This document shows positions 34,471 through 43,090 of a DNA stretch of 64,000 nucleotides, one piece after another; positions within the stretch are counted from its first letter, which is position 1, and every line of letters begins with the position of its first letter. The notes under the pieces were generated by a model. The model saw only the letters and a program-made list of their open reading frames with translations, did no database searches and was not told the origin of the DNA. A program made the translations under genes and the position numbers. Source of the stretch: Flavobacteriales bacterium (lineage in GTDB: Bacteria > Bacteroidota > Bacteroidia > Flavobacteriales > Schleiferiaceae); contig CP051243.1 of assembly GCA_017795025.1 (NCBI GenBank), positions 806,001 to 870,000 of the forward strand, written 5' to 3'.

Positions 34471-34626
34471 GCGATTGTTTTTTTGAAGAACACTCGGAAA
34501 GTACAAAGGTTTAAATAAGCTTACAATTTTATTTGATGTTTCGTCAGTCCAAAATTGAGCAGAATTAGAACAGGAAAGGAAACAAGCATAGCTATGGTCA
34601 AACTGCTAATCCCCAAAACATTTCCT

Positions 34627-34634
34627 TAATTTTG
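34627..34634 (+). promoter_or_regulatory. Putative -7 box of mtaB
   Basis: TAATTTTG matches TAnnTTTG and ends five bases before the mtaB ATG at 34640. A transcript from it would be leaderless or have only a few leader bases; the second in-frame ATG at 34646 is then an alternative start. Confidence 0.4.
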
Positions 34635-34639
34635 CTGCC

Positions 34640-35980
34640 ATGAAAATGAACGGGAAGAAAGTAGCTTTTCACACCTTAGGTTGTAAATTAAATTTTTCGG
34701 AAACCGCGACCATTGCACGCGATTTTAAGGACCAGGGCTATGAAAAGTCGGAGTTTGATGAAGCGGCAGATGTGTATGTGATTAACACCTGTTCGGTAAC
34801 TCATAATGCCGATAAGGAGTGTAAACTTTGGGTCCGTAAAGCTAAAAAAGCCAATCCCGATGGCTTAGTGGTAATTGTGGGATGTTATGCCCAACTCCAG
34901 CCCGAAGAAATCGCCGCCATGGAAGGGGTGGACCTGGTATTAGGCGCTACCGAGAAATTTAAGATTACCGATTACCTGGATGGATTAAGTCAAAGTGATA
35001 AGGGCGAGGTGCATTCTTGTGAAATTAATGAAGCTGATTTTTACGTAGGAGCCTATTCCCTTGGTGATAGAACCCGTGCCTTTCTTAAGGTGCAAGATGG
35101 ATGCGATTATAAATGCACCTACTGCACCATTCCCTTAGCGCGCGGTATTTCGCGCTCCGACACGCTGGAGAATGTTTTAGCCAATGCCCAAATGATTGTA
35201 GAAGAGGGAGCCAAAGAGATTGTACTTACCGGGGTTAATATTGGGGATTATGGAAAAGGAGAATGTGGTAACAAAAGGCATGAGCATACCTTTTTAGAAC
35301 TCATTCAAGCTCTGGATAAGGTAGAGGGGATTGATCGTTTCCGGATATCCTCTATTGAGCCAAATTTACTTAAAGACGACACCATTGCCTTTGTCGCTCA
35401 ATCCGATCGTTTTGTGCCGCATTTTCATATTCCACTGCAAAGTGGGAGTAATAAGATTCTAAAGCTGATGAAGCGCCGCTACCTGCGCGAACTATACGCT
35501 GAAAGGGTGGCAAAAATTAAAAGCTTAATGCCGAATTGCGCCATTGGTGTAGATGTAATATGTGGCTTCCCGGGCGAAACGGAGGCCGACTTTATGGAAA
35601 CGTATAACTTCCTTAAGGACTTGGATATAAGTTACCTCCATGTTTTTACTTACAGTCAGCGGCCCAATACGGAGGCCGATGAGATGGCTGATCAAGTGCC
35701 TTATGGTGAGCGGAAAAAACGCAGCAAAATGTTACGGGTATTAAGCGCGAAAAAGCGGCGGGCATTTTACGAATCTCAGCTTGGTTCGCAGCGGGAAGTT
35801 TTATTTGAAGATAACTTCAAGGACGGCTACATCACTGGCTTTACGGAGAACTACGTAAAAGTGAAAACCACTTGGAATCCAGAGTTGGTTAACCAAAAGG
35901 CGAAAATCGAATTAAAAGATATTGATGAAGATGGCATGGTACGTTTTGACTACCTCGATAATGTGCCTATCTTCGTTTAA
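34640..35980 (+). CDS. mtaB: MtaB-type tRNA methylthiotransferase
   Basis: Radical SAM enzyme that methylthiolates t6A37 of tRNA. 446 residues: N-terminal UPF0004 domain with HTLGCKLNFSE, NTCSVTHNADKE and VGCYAQ (three cysteines for the second cluster), radical SAM motif DGCDYKCTYCTIP near residue 153, and a C-terminal TRAM-like region (LFEDNFKDGYITGFTENYVKV). The set fits MtaB rather than MiaB or RimO, since KLNFSE follows the first Cys. It is followed by two genes with one- and 11-base overlaps. Confidence 0.93.
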   Translation: MKMNGKKVAFHTLGCKLNFSETATIARDFKDQGYEKSEFDEAADVYVINTCSVTHNADKECKLWVRKAKKANPDGLVVIVGCYAQLQPEEIAAMEGVDLVLGATEKFKITDYLDGLSQSDKGEVHSCEINEADFYVGAYSLGDRTRAFLKVQDGCDYKCTYCTIPLARGISRSDTLENVLANAQMIVEEGAKEIVLTGVNIGDYGKGECGNKRHEHTFLELIQALDKVEGIDRFRISSIEPNLLKDDTIAFVAQSDRFVPHFHIPLQSGSNKILKLMKRRYLRELYAERVAKIKSLMPNCAIGVDVICGFPGETEADFMETYNFLKDLDISYLHVFTYSQRPNTEADEMADQVPYGERKKRSKMLRVLSAKKRRAFYESQLGSQREVLFEDNFKDGYITGFTENYVKVKTTWNPELVNQKAKIELKDIDEDGMVRFDYLDNVPIFV

Positions 35981-36288
35981 TGTTTGCAAGCCTTATCCAA
36001 TATCGCCTCAACCCCATTTTTAAAGCAGATTTTTTCCGTTTTTGGGAGGGGCACCGGCAGCATCTACTCGATGAAAAAGCCATCGACTTTTCGGTTCTGC
36101 ACCGCGAAACTCCCATCGCCTATTTAAGTTACACCCGTTGGAAAGATCGGCCTGAGTTTGAAAAACACATTTTGAACGTAGCCGGTGAAACTCGGGAATG
36201 GCAACAAAAGATTGAAGATTGTTGCAATGAGGTACATGTACTTTACCGAATGGAAATCGTGAAGGACATCCCCATCTATGGAGTATAA
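35980..36288 (+). CDS. Small protein, ferredoxin-like fold (ABM/dimeric barrel-like)
   Basis: 102 residues with no signal peptide. The pattern beta-helix-beta-beta-helix-beta (FASLIQYRLNPIFKADFFRFW, IDFSVLHRE, IAYLSYTRWK, FEKHILNVAG, VLYRMEIV) resembles dimeric alpha/beta barrels such as antibiotic biosynthesis monooxygenase-like proteins. That is inferred from pattern only. It overlaps the mtaB stop by one base (TAATG) and the next gene by 11. Confidence 0.65.
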   Translation: MFASLIQYRLNPIFKADFFRFWEGHRQHLLDEKAIDFSVLHRETPIAYLSYTRWKDRPEFEKHILNVAGETREWQQKIEDCCNEVHVLYRMEIVKDIPIYGV

Positions 36289-37078
36289 TTCAGCGACTCA
36301 TTTAGAAGCCCTCGCTAAAGTTTGTAAGGATGTGGGCGGCTTTATCTCGGATCAAGCGCAAAAGGTGAGTGCCGATCAAATTGAGATTAAAGCCTTAAAC
36401 AGTTTAGTTTCTTATGTTGATCAGGAAGCCGAAAAGCAATTGGTCGCAGCCTTAGCTTCCATTTGTCCTGAAGCGGGCTTTTTAACCGAGGAAGAAACTA
36501 CCACCCAAGAAACTAAGGACTGGATGTGGATTATTGATCCACTCGATGGAACAACCAATTTCCTTTTTAATATTCCAGTTTATGCAGTTAGCGTGGCACT
36601 CTACCATAAGGAGGAGCCTGTATTAGCCTGTGTTTACGAGATCGGTCGGTCAGAATTGTTTACCGCCAGAAAGGGAGGAGGAGCCTATTGTAACGGACAA
36701 AAAATTAGCGTTTCCAAGCAATCGGAATTAGCTAAAAGTTTACTAGCTACCGGTTTTCCCTATTATGATTTTGAGCGTTTAGAGGAGTTTAATCAACTTC
36801 TAGCCTATTTCTACACTCATAGTAGAGGCGTTCGTCGTTTGGGTTCGGCCGCGGTTGATTTGGCCTACGTGGCAGCTGGAAGGTTTAATGGCTTTTTTGA
36901 ATATGGCTTACATGCCTGGGATGTGGCAGCCGGCATTCTTTTGGTCCAGGAAGCGGGAGGTACCATCTCCGACTTTAAGGGGGGAAACCAAGCCTTGAAG
37001 GGTAAAGAAATTGTAGCGAGTTCCCGGGCTTTATATTCTGATTTTCAAGCTTTAGTAGCTCAATATATGCTGCCTTAA
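36278..37078 (+). CDS. Inositol monophosphatase family protein
   Basis: 266 residues with the family motifs EEETT, WIIDPLDGTTNFLF and WDVAAGILLVQEAGG (metal and active-site residues). It hydrolyses a sugar or nucleotide phosphate; inositol-1-phosphatase and PAP phosphatase (CysQ-like) are both possible, and the RLGSAAVDLAYVA segment favours the SuhB/IMPase type. It shares the 3' TTAA with the convergent gene at 37075. Confidence 0.9.
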   Translation: MEYNSATHLEALAKVCKDVGGFISDQAQKVSADQIEIKALNSLVSYVDQEAEKQLVAALASICPEAGFLTEEETTTQETKDWMWIIDPLDGTTNFLFNIPVYAVSVALYHKEEPVLACVYEIGRSELFTARKGGGAYCNGQKISVSKQSELAKSLLATGFPYYDFERLEEFNQLLAYFYTHSRGVRRLGSAAVDLAYVAAGRFNGFFEYGLHAWDVAAGILLVQEAGGTISDFKGGNQALKGKEIVASSRALYSDFQALVAQYMLP

Positions 37079-37569
37079 GCTATTGGTAGCCAGTCTTTAT
37101 GCCAGCTTTCGCTGATGCTTACTTCCCATTTCGATTCGAACTCTTCCTTAGTACTTACCAAGTTATTAAAGACGGTGGTTTGCGCATCTAAGTCTCCGTT
37201 TTCTAGGGCCGCCCGAAAATCCATCATATGCATGGTTTCAATCATGTCATTATGATCACGGAAAGCAATCTGGGTACGATCAAGCAAGGAAATGTTTAAC
37301 TCTTTTTCGAAGCCTTGAATCTGTTGCACTAATTTATCGATGCTGCAACCGGTAGCCTGATAAGAAGCTTCGTCGAGTCCCACGACAATAAAACGGTCGT
37401 ATACAATGGTGAAGCTAGCCTGCAATGGGTGCCCATGGGCTTTCCACTCATCTAAAAAGTTCATTAGTCGGGCCGAAACACGTTCCACCTTTTCGAATTC
37501 TAAGAACTGAGTACTTTGGAAAATCCAAATTCGGGTACTCGGCTTCATTTCATCAAAAGCTAGGTACAT
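37075..37569 (-). CDS. Conserved protein without ATPase motifs (often misnamed ABC transporter ATPase)
   Basis: 164 residues beginning MYLAFDEMKPSTRIWIFQ. Relatives in Flavobacteriia are labelled as ABC transporter ATPase, but this protein has no Walker A (GxxxxGKS/T), signature or Walker B. It has the compact alpha-beta pattern STRIWIFQSTQFLE, FTIVYDRFIVVGLDE and a conserved GCSIDKLVQQI segment near residues 80-90. No signal peptide. It is the last gene of the amidase-MCE-Fe/S operon, four bases after the CCG-domain gene. Function unknown. Confidence 0.82.
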   Translation of the reverse strand: MYLAFDEMKPSTRIWIFQSTQFLEFEKVERVSARLMNFLDEWKAHGHPLQASFTIVYDRFIVVGLDEASYQATGCSIDKLVQQIQGFEKELNISLLDRTQIAFRDHNDMIETMHMMDFRAALENGDLDAQTTVFNNLVSTKEEFESKWEVSISESWHKDWLPIA

Positions 37570-37573
37570 AATT

Positions 37574-38365
37574 CTATAAGTCTTGGGCGTTCACTATGAG
37601 TTCGGCTAAATCGAGTACGGGCAAATCCCCTTCGCGCTCGCTGCTCTTCACGCCGTCACTCATCATGGTGTTGCAAAAAGGACATGCCGCAGCAATCACA
37701 TCCGGCTGGGTTTCCAAGGCCTCTTCGGTACGTTCTATATTGATATCTTTCTTACCTGCTTCGGGCTCTTTAAACATCTGGGCCCCACCGGCTCCGCAGC
37801 ATAGCGCATTACTCTTGCAACGTCGCATTTCTACCAGCTCGGCATCCAATTTTTGAATTAATTCACGCGGGGCTTCATAAACGCCATTGGCCCGTCCTAA
37901 ATAGCAAGGATCATGGTAAGTAATTTTCTTACCCTTATAATTTCCTCCTTCAATGCTAAGTCGACCATCTTTTAATAGCTGGTTAATGAATTGGGTATGA
38001 TGTAAAACCTCATACTTACCGCCAAGCTCAGGGTATTCGTTAGCCAGAGTGTTAAAACAATGTGGACATGTGGTTACGATTTTCTTCACTTCGTAGGCGT
38101 TCAACACTTCGATATTTTGCATGGCCTGCATCATAAAGGTGAACTCATTACCTGCGCGTTTTGCGGGGTCTCCTGTACAAGATTCTTCTGTACCAAGCAC
38201 GCCAAAATCCACTTCGGCCTTGTTTAGAATTTTAACGAAGGCTTTCGTGATTTTCTTGGCACGATCATCAAAGCTTCCGGCACATCCTACCCAAAAGAGT
38301 ACTTCCGGTAATTTATCACTGGCCATTAATTCGGCCATGGTTGGTACGATTAACTTTTCTTCCAT
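37574..38365 (-). CDS. CCG-domain Fe-S oxidoreductase subunit (HdrD/GlpC-like)
   Basis: 263 residues, soluble. Two Cys-rich CCG-type regions are visible: TTCPHCFNTLANEYP with DPCYLGRANGVY, and SNALCCGAGGAQMF with ACPFCNTMMSDG. Such domains bind a non-cubane [4Fe-4S] cluster in heterodisulfide reductase, GlpC and LutA-type enzymes. The membrane-bound dicluster protein encoded two genes upstream is its likely partner. The electron donor and acceptor are unknown. Its ATG overlaps the upstream stop by one base. Confidence 0.88.
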   Translation of the reverse strand: MEEKLIVPTMAELMASDKLPEVLFWVGCAGSFDDRAKKITKAFVKILNKAEVDFGVLGTEESCTGDPAKRAGNEFTFMMQAMQNIEVLNAYEVKKIVTTCPHCFNTLANEYPELGGKYEVLHHTQFINQLLKDGRLSIEGGNYKGKKITYHDPCYLGRANGVYEAPRELIQKLDAELVEMRRCKSNALCCGAGGAQMFKEPEAGKKDINIERTEEALETQPDVIAAACPFCNTMMSDGVKSSEREGDLPVLDLAELIVNAQDL

Positions 38366-38985
38366 CAGTTGATTAATTCAAATAGTTCACCAGCGCGGGT
38401 TTGAAAACCTACTAAGCCCTGGCTTAAGCTGAAGTAAAAAATACGACTTTCGGTAGGGTCGCTAATTATAGGACTCAATACCTCCTGGTATGATTTTGAA
38501 ATTAAATTCAAAGTATCATTATAGGTAGCCGGAGCATTAAGCAATAAACTATCGTTCCGGTACATAAGTTCAATTTTATCGTTTAGGGCACCCAAGCTAT
38601 CCGAAAAGCTAATTTGAAGGAGATCGGAATAATCGCGATCATCTAAGCTTTGGGGAATAATGCGAAAGCCATAAGTAAATGCAATTTCAGGATTATTGCA
38701 GTCGAGGCGGTAAGTCCTCGTTTCGGCAATGATATTGTCGGTACTAGAGAAAGAACCTATGGGAAAAAGACCATTTACATTTTCAGTAGCTCGGTTATTA
38801 GCACTGAGATAGACGGTAACCGTGTCGCCACTGGCATTTGCAAAGGACTTACTGTATTTATTAGCAGGTTTTAAACTCAAAAAGGAGGTGTTCAATTGAA
38901 TAGTCCTTTGCTCTTCGCTTTCACAAGCCACCAAGAGCAGGGCCATCAAAAGACCAATAATGATATGTGAAGGGCTATTTTTCAA
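38365..38985 (-). CDS. Lipoprotein of unknown function
   Basis: About 206 residues with a signal peptide (HIIIGLLMALLLVAC, lipobox LVAC). The mature part is beta-rich with a SYRLDC-like segment (RTYRLDCNNPEIAFTYGFRI) and FYFSLSQG near the end; I recognise no family. Starts with TTG, either at 38985 (after GAGG) or at 38994; both overlap the HAD gene. It lies inside the Fe-S operon between the HAD gene and the CCG gene. Confidence 0.7.
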   Translation of the reverse strand: MKNSPSHIIIGLLMALLLVACESEEQRTIQLNTSFLSLKPANKYSKSFANASGDTVTVYLSANNRATENVNGLFPIGSFSSTDNIIAETRTYRLDCNNPEIAFTYGFRIIPQSLDDRDYSDLLQISFSDSLGALNDKIELMYRNDSLLLNAPATYNDTLNLISKSYQEVLSPIISDPTESRIFYFSLSQGLVGFQTRAGELFELIN

Positions 38986-39409
38986 ATACCTCAATTTTCA
39001 CTTCTCTTTCTACCAAGTCGGTAAACTTCCCTTTATAGCGAGTGGCACGAACCAAGTGGTTATCAATCCAATGGTAATTCCCTCCGCGGGGTTTTCCCAT
39101 TAGCATACCGTGGTATTTAAAGCCTTTAGCGGCCAACCAGTCCTCGGTAACTTTGCGATGCTCTTCGGTTCGGGAGGTGAAAAAGTATATAATATGCCCT
39201 TCCTCATACCAGCGATTTAGGGTTTCGAGCGCATCAGGGTAATGTTGAGCGGTAGCCATGCGTTCGGGCTCCTCATTGGGAATATCATCGCAAATGGTTC
39301 CATCAATGTCAATGAGGTAATTTTTCATTCCCTCCGGAAGGGTTGGACTTAGCTTTTTACCATCAACTTCAAGCTCCTGTAACTTTACCTCTTTGGCTTT
39401 TTCCGTCAT
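38975..39409 (-). CDS. HAD-like phosphatase domain protein
   Basis: 144 residues from the ATG at 39409. After a short lead it has HAD motif I YLIDIDGTICDDIPNEEP, motif II-like IIYFFTSRTEEH and KGFKYHGMLMGKPRGGNYHW, ending with WIDNHLV as a late acid motif. Similar proteins occur in Bacteroidota and are sometimes labelled phosphoheptose isomerase, which the sequence does not support. It starts 2 bases after the Fe-S membrane protein stop. Substrate unknown. Confidence 0.82.
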   Translation of the reverse strand: MTEKAKEVKLQELEVDGKKLSPTLPEGMKNYLIDIDGTICDDIPNEEPERMATAQHYPDALETLNRWYEEGHIIYFFTSRTEEHRKVTEDWLAAKGFKYHGMLMGKPRGGNYHWIDNHLVRATRYKGKFTDLVEREVKIEVFEK

Positions 39410-39411
39410 TC

Positions 39412-40728
39412 TTAATCGTTTATCCAATTCGCACGATCTGCCTGAGCATAAGCCCAGGGAGCCGCATTGTTTTCGATATTGGTCATCATCGTGTTAAGGG
39501 AAGGATTGGCAGCCGACTCTTCCATAACAAGGTAACGGCGCATATCCACAATAATAGACATCGGGTCAATATTTACAGGACAGGCCTCAGTACAGGCATT
39601 ACAGGTTGTGCAGGCCCAAATTTCTTCCCGACTGATGAAGTCGTCGAGTAAACTGCGACCATCTTCCTCAAATTTTCCTTTGGCATCAACAATGGCGCTC
39701 ACTTCCTCGAGGCGGTCGCGCGTATCCATCATAATTTTTCGAGGGGAAAGTTTTTTACCGGTTTGGTTTGCCGGGCAAGAGGCGGTGCAACGTCCGCATT
39801 CTGTGCAGGAATAGGCATTCATTAATTGCACTTGATGCAAGTCCAGCACATCCTTAGCACCAAAACGAGAAGGCGCGGCTTCTTCGGCTCCTTCGGGAGG
39901 AGCAGCAAATGGATCCGCATTGGGGTCCATCATTAACTCCACTTCCTTTTTAACGCTTTCCATGTTATCAAACTGACCAGAAGGCTCCAGTTTGCTATGC
40001 CACACATTTGGGAAGGCCATAATGATGTGGAAGTGCTTGGAAAAAGGCAGGTAATTTAAAAAGGCCAGAATTCCTAAAATGTGCAGCCACCAAGCGATTC
40101 GCTCCAAAAGGTGTAAGCTCGATTGCTCCATTCCTGAGAAAAGGGGAGCTAGTTGGGAGCTGATGGCCCAACCCTCTACATTATTACCCTCGATATTGGC
40201 CTCAATTGCGCCTAATAGGAGTAGGGCCGACATCAAAACTAATTCGATGTAAAGAATATTATTACCATCGCGTTTGGCCCAACCCTTAAGTTCTTTGAAG
40301 CGTGGAATCACCTGCACATTTCTTCGCCAGAGGAAAATGATACAAGCAATGATGACTAAAACAGCTAAAATTTCAAAAAAGTGAATGGCGGCATCGTATA
40401 CCGGTCCAAGTAGGGGCATAAAAATTCGGTGACTACCCAAAAGTCCGTCAATTAAAATTTCGGCCACTTCAATATTGATGAGAAGGAAGCCAGCGTAAAT
40501 AATCACGTGAAAGGTTCCTGCAATTATCCGGCGCTTCACCATTTTACTTTGACCAAAAGCCACTCGCGCGGTTAGGGCCCAGCGCTCTTTGCGACGATCG
40601 GAACGGTTTACGGCCCGGCCTAGACGGATATTTCGCCAAACTTTGCCAAAGTTCTTACTAAAGAAATAGATTGCCACGGCTAGTGCGGCAAGAAACAAGA
40701 TGTTTTGGATGCCGAAGTGTAGTTCCAT
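39412..40728 (-). CDS. Membrane-bound 4Fe-4S dicluster reductase subunit (HdrE/GlpC-like)
   Basis: 438 residues. The N-terminal half has about five membrane helices with histidines that could bind heme b (for example FHVIIYAGFLLINIEVAE, SSLHLLERIAWWLHILG), as in nitrate-reductase gamma and HdrE subunits. The C-terminal half has two [4Fe-4S] motifs, CTECGRCTASCP (about 304) and CTTCNACTEACP (about 374). With the CCG subunit it likely forms a membrane quinone-linked or dithiol reductase. It follows mlaD after 8 bases. Confidence 0.88.
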   Translation of the reverse strand: MELHFGIQNILFLAALAVAIYFFSKNFGKVWRNIRLGRAVNRSDRRKERWALTARVAFGQSKMVKRRIIAGTFHVIIYAGFLLINIEVAEILIDGLLGSHRIFMPLLGPVYDAAIHFFEILAVLVIIACIIFLWRRNVQVIPRFKELKGWAKRDGNNILYIELVLMSALLLLGAIEANIEGNNVEGWAISSQLAPLFSGMEQSSLHLLERIAWWLHILGILAFLNYLPFSKHFHIIMAFPNVWHSKLEPSGQFDNMESVKKEVELMMDPNADPFAAPPEGAEEAAPSRFGAKDVLDLHQVQLMNAYSCTECGRCTASCPANQTGKKLSPRKIMMDTRDRLEEVSAIVDAKGKFEEDGRSLLDDFISREEIWACTTCNACTEACPVNIDPMSIIVDMRRYLVMEESAANPSLNTMMTNIENNAAPWAYAQADRANWIND

Positions 40729-40736
40729 AATTGGGT

Positions 40737-41759
40737 TTATTTATCACCATCACCGGAAAACGAATCGGCTTTGCGATTGGCCCGTGCTTGCGCTTCCAGT
40801 TCGAGGATCTCTGCTTCGTTGTATTCATCGCTTCTGCCAAAAAGCGAGAAATGAACGTAACGTTTGGGGTTGTACTTTAAATCAAGCAAAACCAAGTTCA
40901 ATTGTTCGGTAAGCTCAATTAAATTGTCATATAGTTCGCGGTCATTCACCAAAGCTCCAGCACTTCCCGAGCCCGCGTCTATCTTCGACATAATGGCATT
41001 GGTGCGCTTTAAGGTAGTGTCGAGATGACTAAAAGTTTGGTTGAAATCAATTTTGGAAAGGCTATCACTTAATTGGGCTAAGTTTTTGAAAATGGCATCT
41101 AATTCGCCGCGATTCCCTTCAACCGTTTGGGTAATCTTATTAAGATCATCAACCGAATTAACAATATTGTCTTCGCTGCGCTTAACGGCATTACTTAGAC
41201 GATCCACAACTTCCTGAAGCTTTCCGAAAGTATTCCGGAAGTTGTTGCGGGTTTCTTCATTTAAGAAAGCGGAGGCCAGTATCATTACGGTATCTATCGA
41301 TCCGATAAGCTTTTCGGCCTTTTCCTTAATAGGGCGCACCTGTTCGTTTACTTCCTCAGCAATACTAAGCTGGACTTTGGACTCTAGCGTGTCACCATCT
41401 TGGATATAGGATTGGCTATCGCCTAAAACCAACTCTACCGAACGGTTGCCTAATAGGTCCGAAGCGATGCGAGCCACCGAGTTATCTGGAATGGAAAAAT
41501 CAGTCGTAATATTCATGGCAACCATTAAGCGACCACTGCCGTCGGGATGAAAATAGATATTGTCGACTTGTCCGACTTTCAAACCATTAATGTTTACTGG
41601 TCGAGCAGGAGAGAGGCCGTCTACTTGTTTGTATTCGGCGTATACAATGGTTTTGTTGTTAAAAAGATCCTGTCCCTTTAAAAAGGAAATACCATAATAG
41701 AGCAGGGCTAAGGCCAGAATGCTAATAAAACCAACTTTGAATTCACGTGATATCTTCAA
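40737..41759 (-). CDS. MlaD-like MCE family protein
   Basis: 340 residues: an N-terminal membrane anchor (KVGFISILALALLYYGISFL), an MCE domain (VYAEYKQVDGLSPARPVNINGLKVGQV, ARIASDLLGNRSVEL, about 37-115) and a long helical coiled-coil tail (to about 300). MCE proteins bind and move phospholipids between membranes. The MlaE permease and MlaF ATPase are not in the window. It lies 35 bases after the amidase and 8 before the Fe-S protein. Confidence 0.9.
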   Translation of the reverse strand: MKISREFKVGFISILALALLYYGISFLKGQDLFNNKTIVYAEYKQVDGLSPARPVNINGLKVGQVDNIYFHPDGSGRLMVAMNITTDFSIPDNSVARIASDLLGNRSVELVLGDSQSYIQDGDTLESKVQLSIAEEVNEQVRPIKEKAEKLIGSIDTVMILASAFLNEETRNNFRNTFGKLQEVVDRLSNAVKRSEDNIVNSVDDLNKITQTVEGNRGELDAIFKNLAQLSDSLSKIDFNQTFSHLDTTLKRTNAIMSKIDAGSGSAGALVNDRELYDNLIELTEQLNLVLLDLKYNPKRYVHFSLFGRSDEYNEAEILELEAQARANRKADSFSGDGDK

Positions 41760-41794
41760 GGATCAAGCTTTTTAAGCCCACAAAGATTAAAAAT

Positions 41795-43021
41795 TTAGCG
41801 CAGCTTTTTGCGGGCTTCCACTGCACTAATTTTACGTCCATTTTCGAGGCCAATCACAAAAGCTCCTTTAAAGCCTAAATTTCGCAATCGTCGAGCTGCG
41901 GCCTCTGCCTCACGGTAATTGGTAGTTTTGCTCAGGTAGTACTTGTAAAGTCCCGACTCTTCAATGTAAGCCACGCCCTTCTGACCTTTAAACACCGGAT
42001 CATTAGGATCTTTTTTAGAGCTAAGGGTTAAAATTTGAACCGCTAAGAATAAACCCTCCTCTGAGGCCTCTTCCTTTGGCATTACTTGGGCCTGCGGCTC
42101 TACCTTGGGCTCGGGCTTTTGCTTTTTAGGACTGTCTGCTTTGGGACTTGATTTTGGCTCTTGTGTATTGCCATTACTATTCTGGGGAGGCGTATTGGGA
42201 AGTGGAGGGCCGGCTGTTCCTCTGGCATCGGCAATCAACAAGTCATTTTGCTTTTTAAAATCTCGAATAGCCCTAAAGATAGCGGAGGCCATATAACTCT
42301 GACCTCTTTCAGAATTCAAAAAGTCTTCCTCCTCAGGATTGGTTAAGAAACCCAATTCGATTAATACCGCAGGCATTGCCGTTCTGCTGGTAACAAATAA
42401 AGGTTGTTGCTTCACCCCGCGATCTTTGCGTTGAACTCTTTCCCTAAACTGTTTTTGTACTAAACTGGCAAACTCAATACTCTCATTAAGGTAGGTCTGC
42501 TGCATTAAGTTGAGGCCGATTAGGCTCATAGGATTATTTGGGTCGAAGCCCTCGTAGCGCTGCTCATAATCATCTTCCAGTAAGATGGCAGCGTTCTCCT
42601 TTAAGGCAATCCGGTTTTCGTCGCCGTGATTTTTTCCTAGAACAATGGAGGTGCAGCCATTTACGGAGCTACTGGTATAGGAGTCGCAATGGATGCTGAT
42701 AAACAAATCTCCTTCGGCTTCATTGGCAATTTCTGCCCGGCGTTCCAAGGTTACGGATTTATTGGTGGTGCGAGTGTACACCACATTTACCTCGGGCAAA
42801 TATTCCTTCAAATATTCCCCTAACTTGAGCGTTACCGCCAAGGTGATATCTCGTTCAACGGTTTTGTAGCGCTTGGTTCCTAGGTTACCGGGATCTCGGC
42901 CACCATGACCTGCATCGAGGACTACTGTGCGAATGCCGCCCAAATCTTGTTCACTTTGGGCATAAACCATGGGGATGCTCGAAAAGAATAAAGCAATTAA
43001 TACGGTCGTTTTAAATCTCAA
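41795..43021 (-). CDS. N-acetylmuramoyl-L-alanine amidase with SPOR-like C-terminus
   Basis: 408-residue periplasmic zinc amidase (Amidase_3). A signal peptide (TTVLIALFFSSIPMVYAQ) is followed by VVLDAGHGGRDPGNLG, RAEIANEAEGDLFISIHCD and VLIELGFLTNPEEE. A Pro/Lys/Gln-rich linker (about 270-325) leads to a SPOR-like domain with YREAEAAARRLRNLGFKGAFVIG, which would target septal murein. The start at 43021 is divergent from the LptD-like gene. It heads the operon that continues with mlaD. Confidence 0.93.
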   Translation of the reverse strand: MRFKTTVLIALFFSSIPMVYAQSEQDLGGIRTVVLDAGHGGRDPGNLGTKRYKTVERDITLAVTLKLGEYLKEYLPEVNVVYTRTTNKSVTLERRAEIANEAEGDLFISIHCDSYTSSSVNGCTSIVLGKNHGDENRIALKENAAILLEDDYEQRYEGFDPNNPMSLIGLNLMQQTYLNESIEFASLVQKQFRERVQRKDRGVKQQPLFVTSRTAMPAVLIELGFLTNPEEEDFLNSERGQSYMASAIFRAIRDFKKQNDLLIADARGTAGPPLPNTPPQNSNGNTQEPKSSPKADSPKKQKPEPKVEPQAQVMPKEEASEEGLFLAVQILTLSSKKDPNDPVFKGQKGVAYIEESGLYKYYLSKTTNYREAEAAARRLRNLGFKGAFVIGLENGRKISAVEARKKLR

Positions 43022-43037
43022 TGGTTCGAAATTTGAT

Positions 43038-43045
43038 TAGTTTTG
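43038..43045 (+). promoter_or_regulatory. Putative -7 box of the LptD-like gene
   Basis: TAGTTTTG matches TAnnTTTG. A transcript from it would begin about 43051, so an in-frame TTG at 43043, inside the box, cannot be the start codon; it supports the start at 43091. Confidence 0.45.
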
Positions 43046-43090
43046 GCGGCAATTTGCCCACTTACACACAATAGCAAATTTACCTTCATA

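Noticed and set aside
43043-43090. TTG start of the LptD-like gene at 43043
   Set aside because: It lies inside the promoter box and puts 16 polar residues before the signal peptide.
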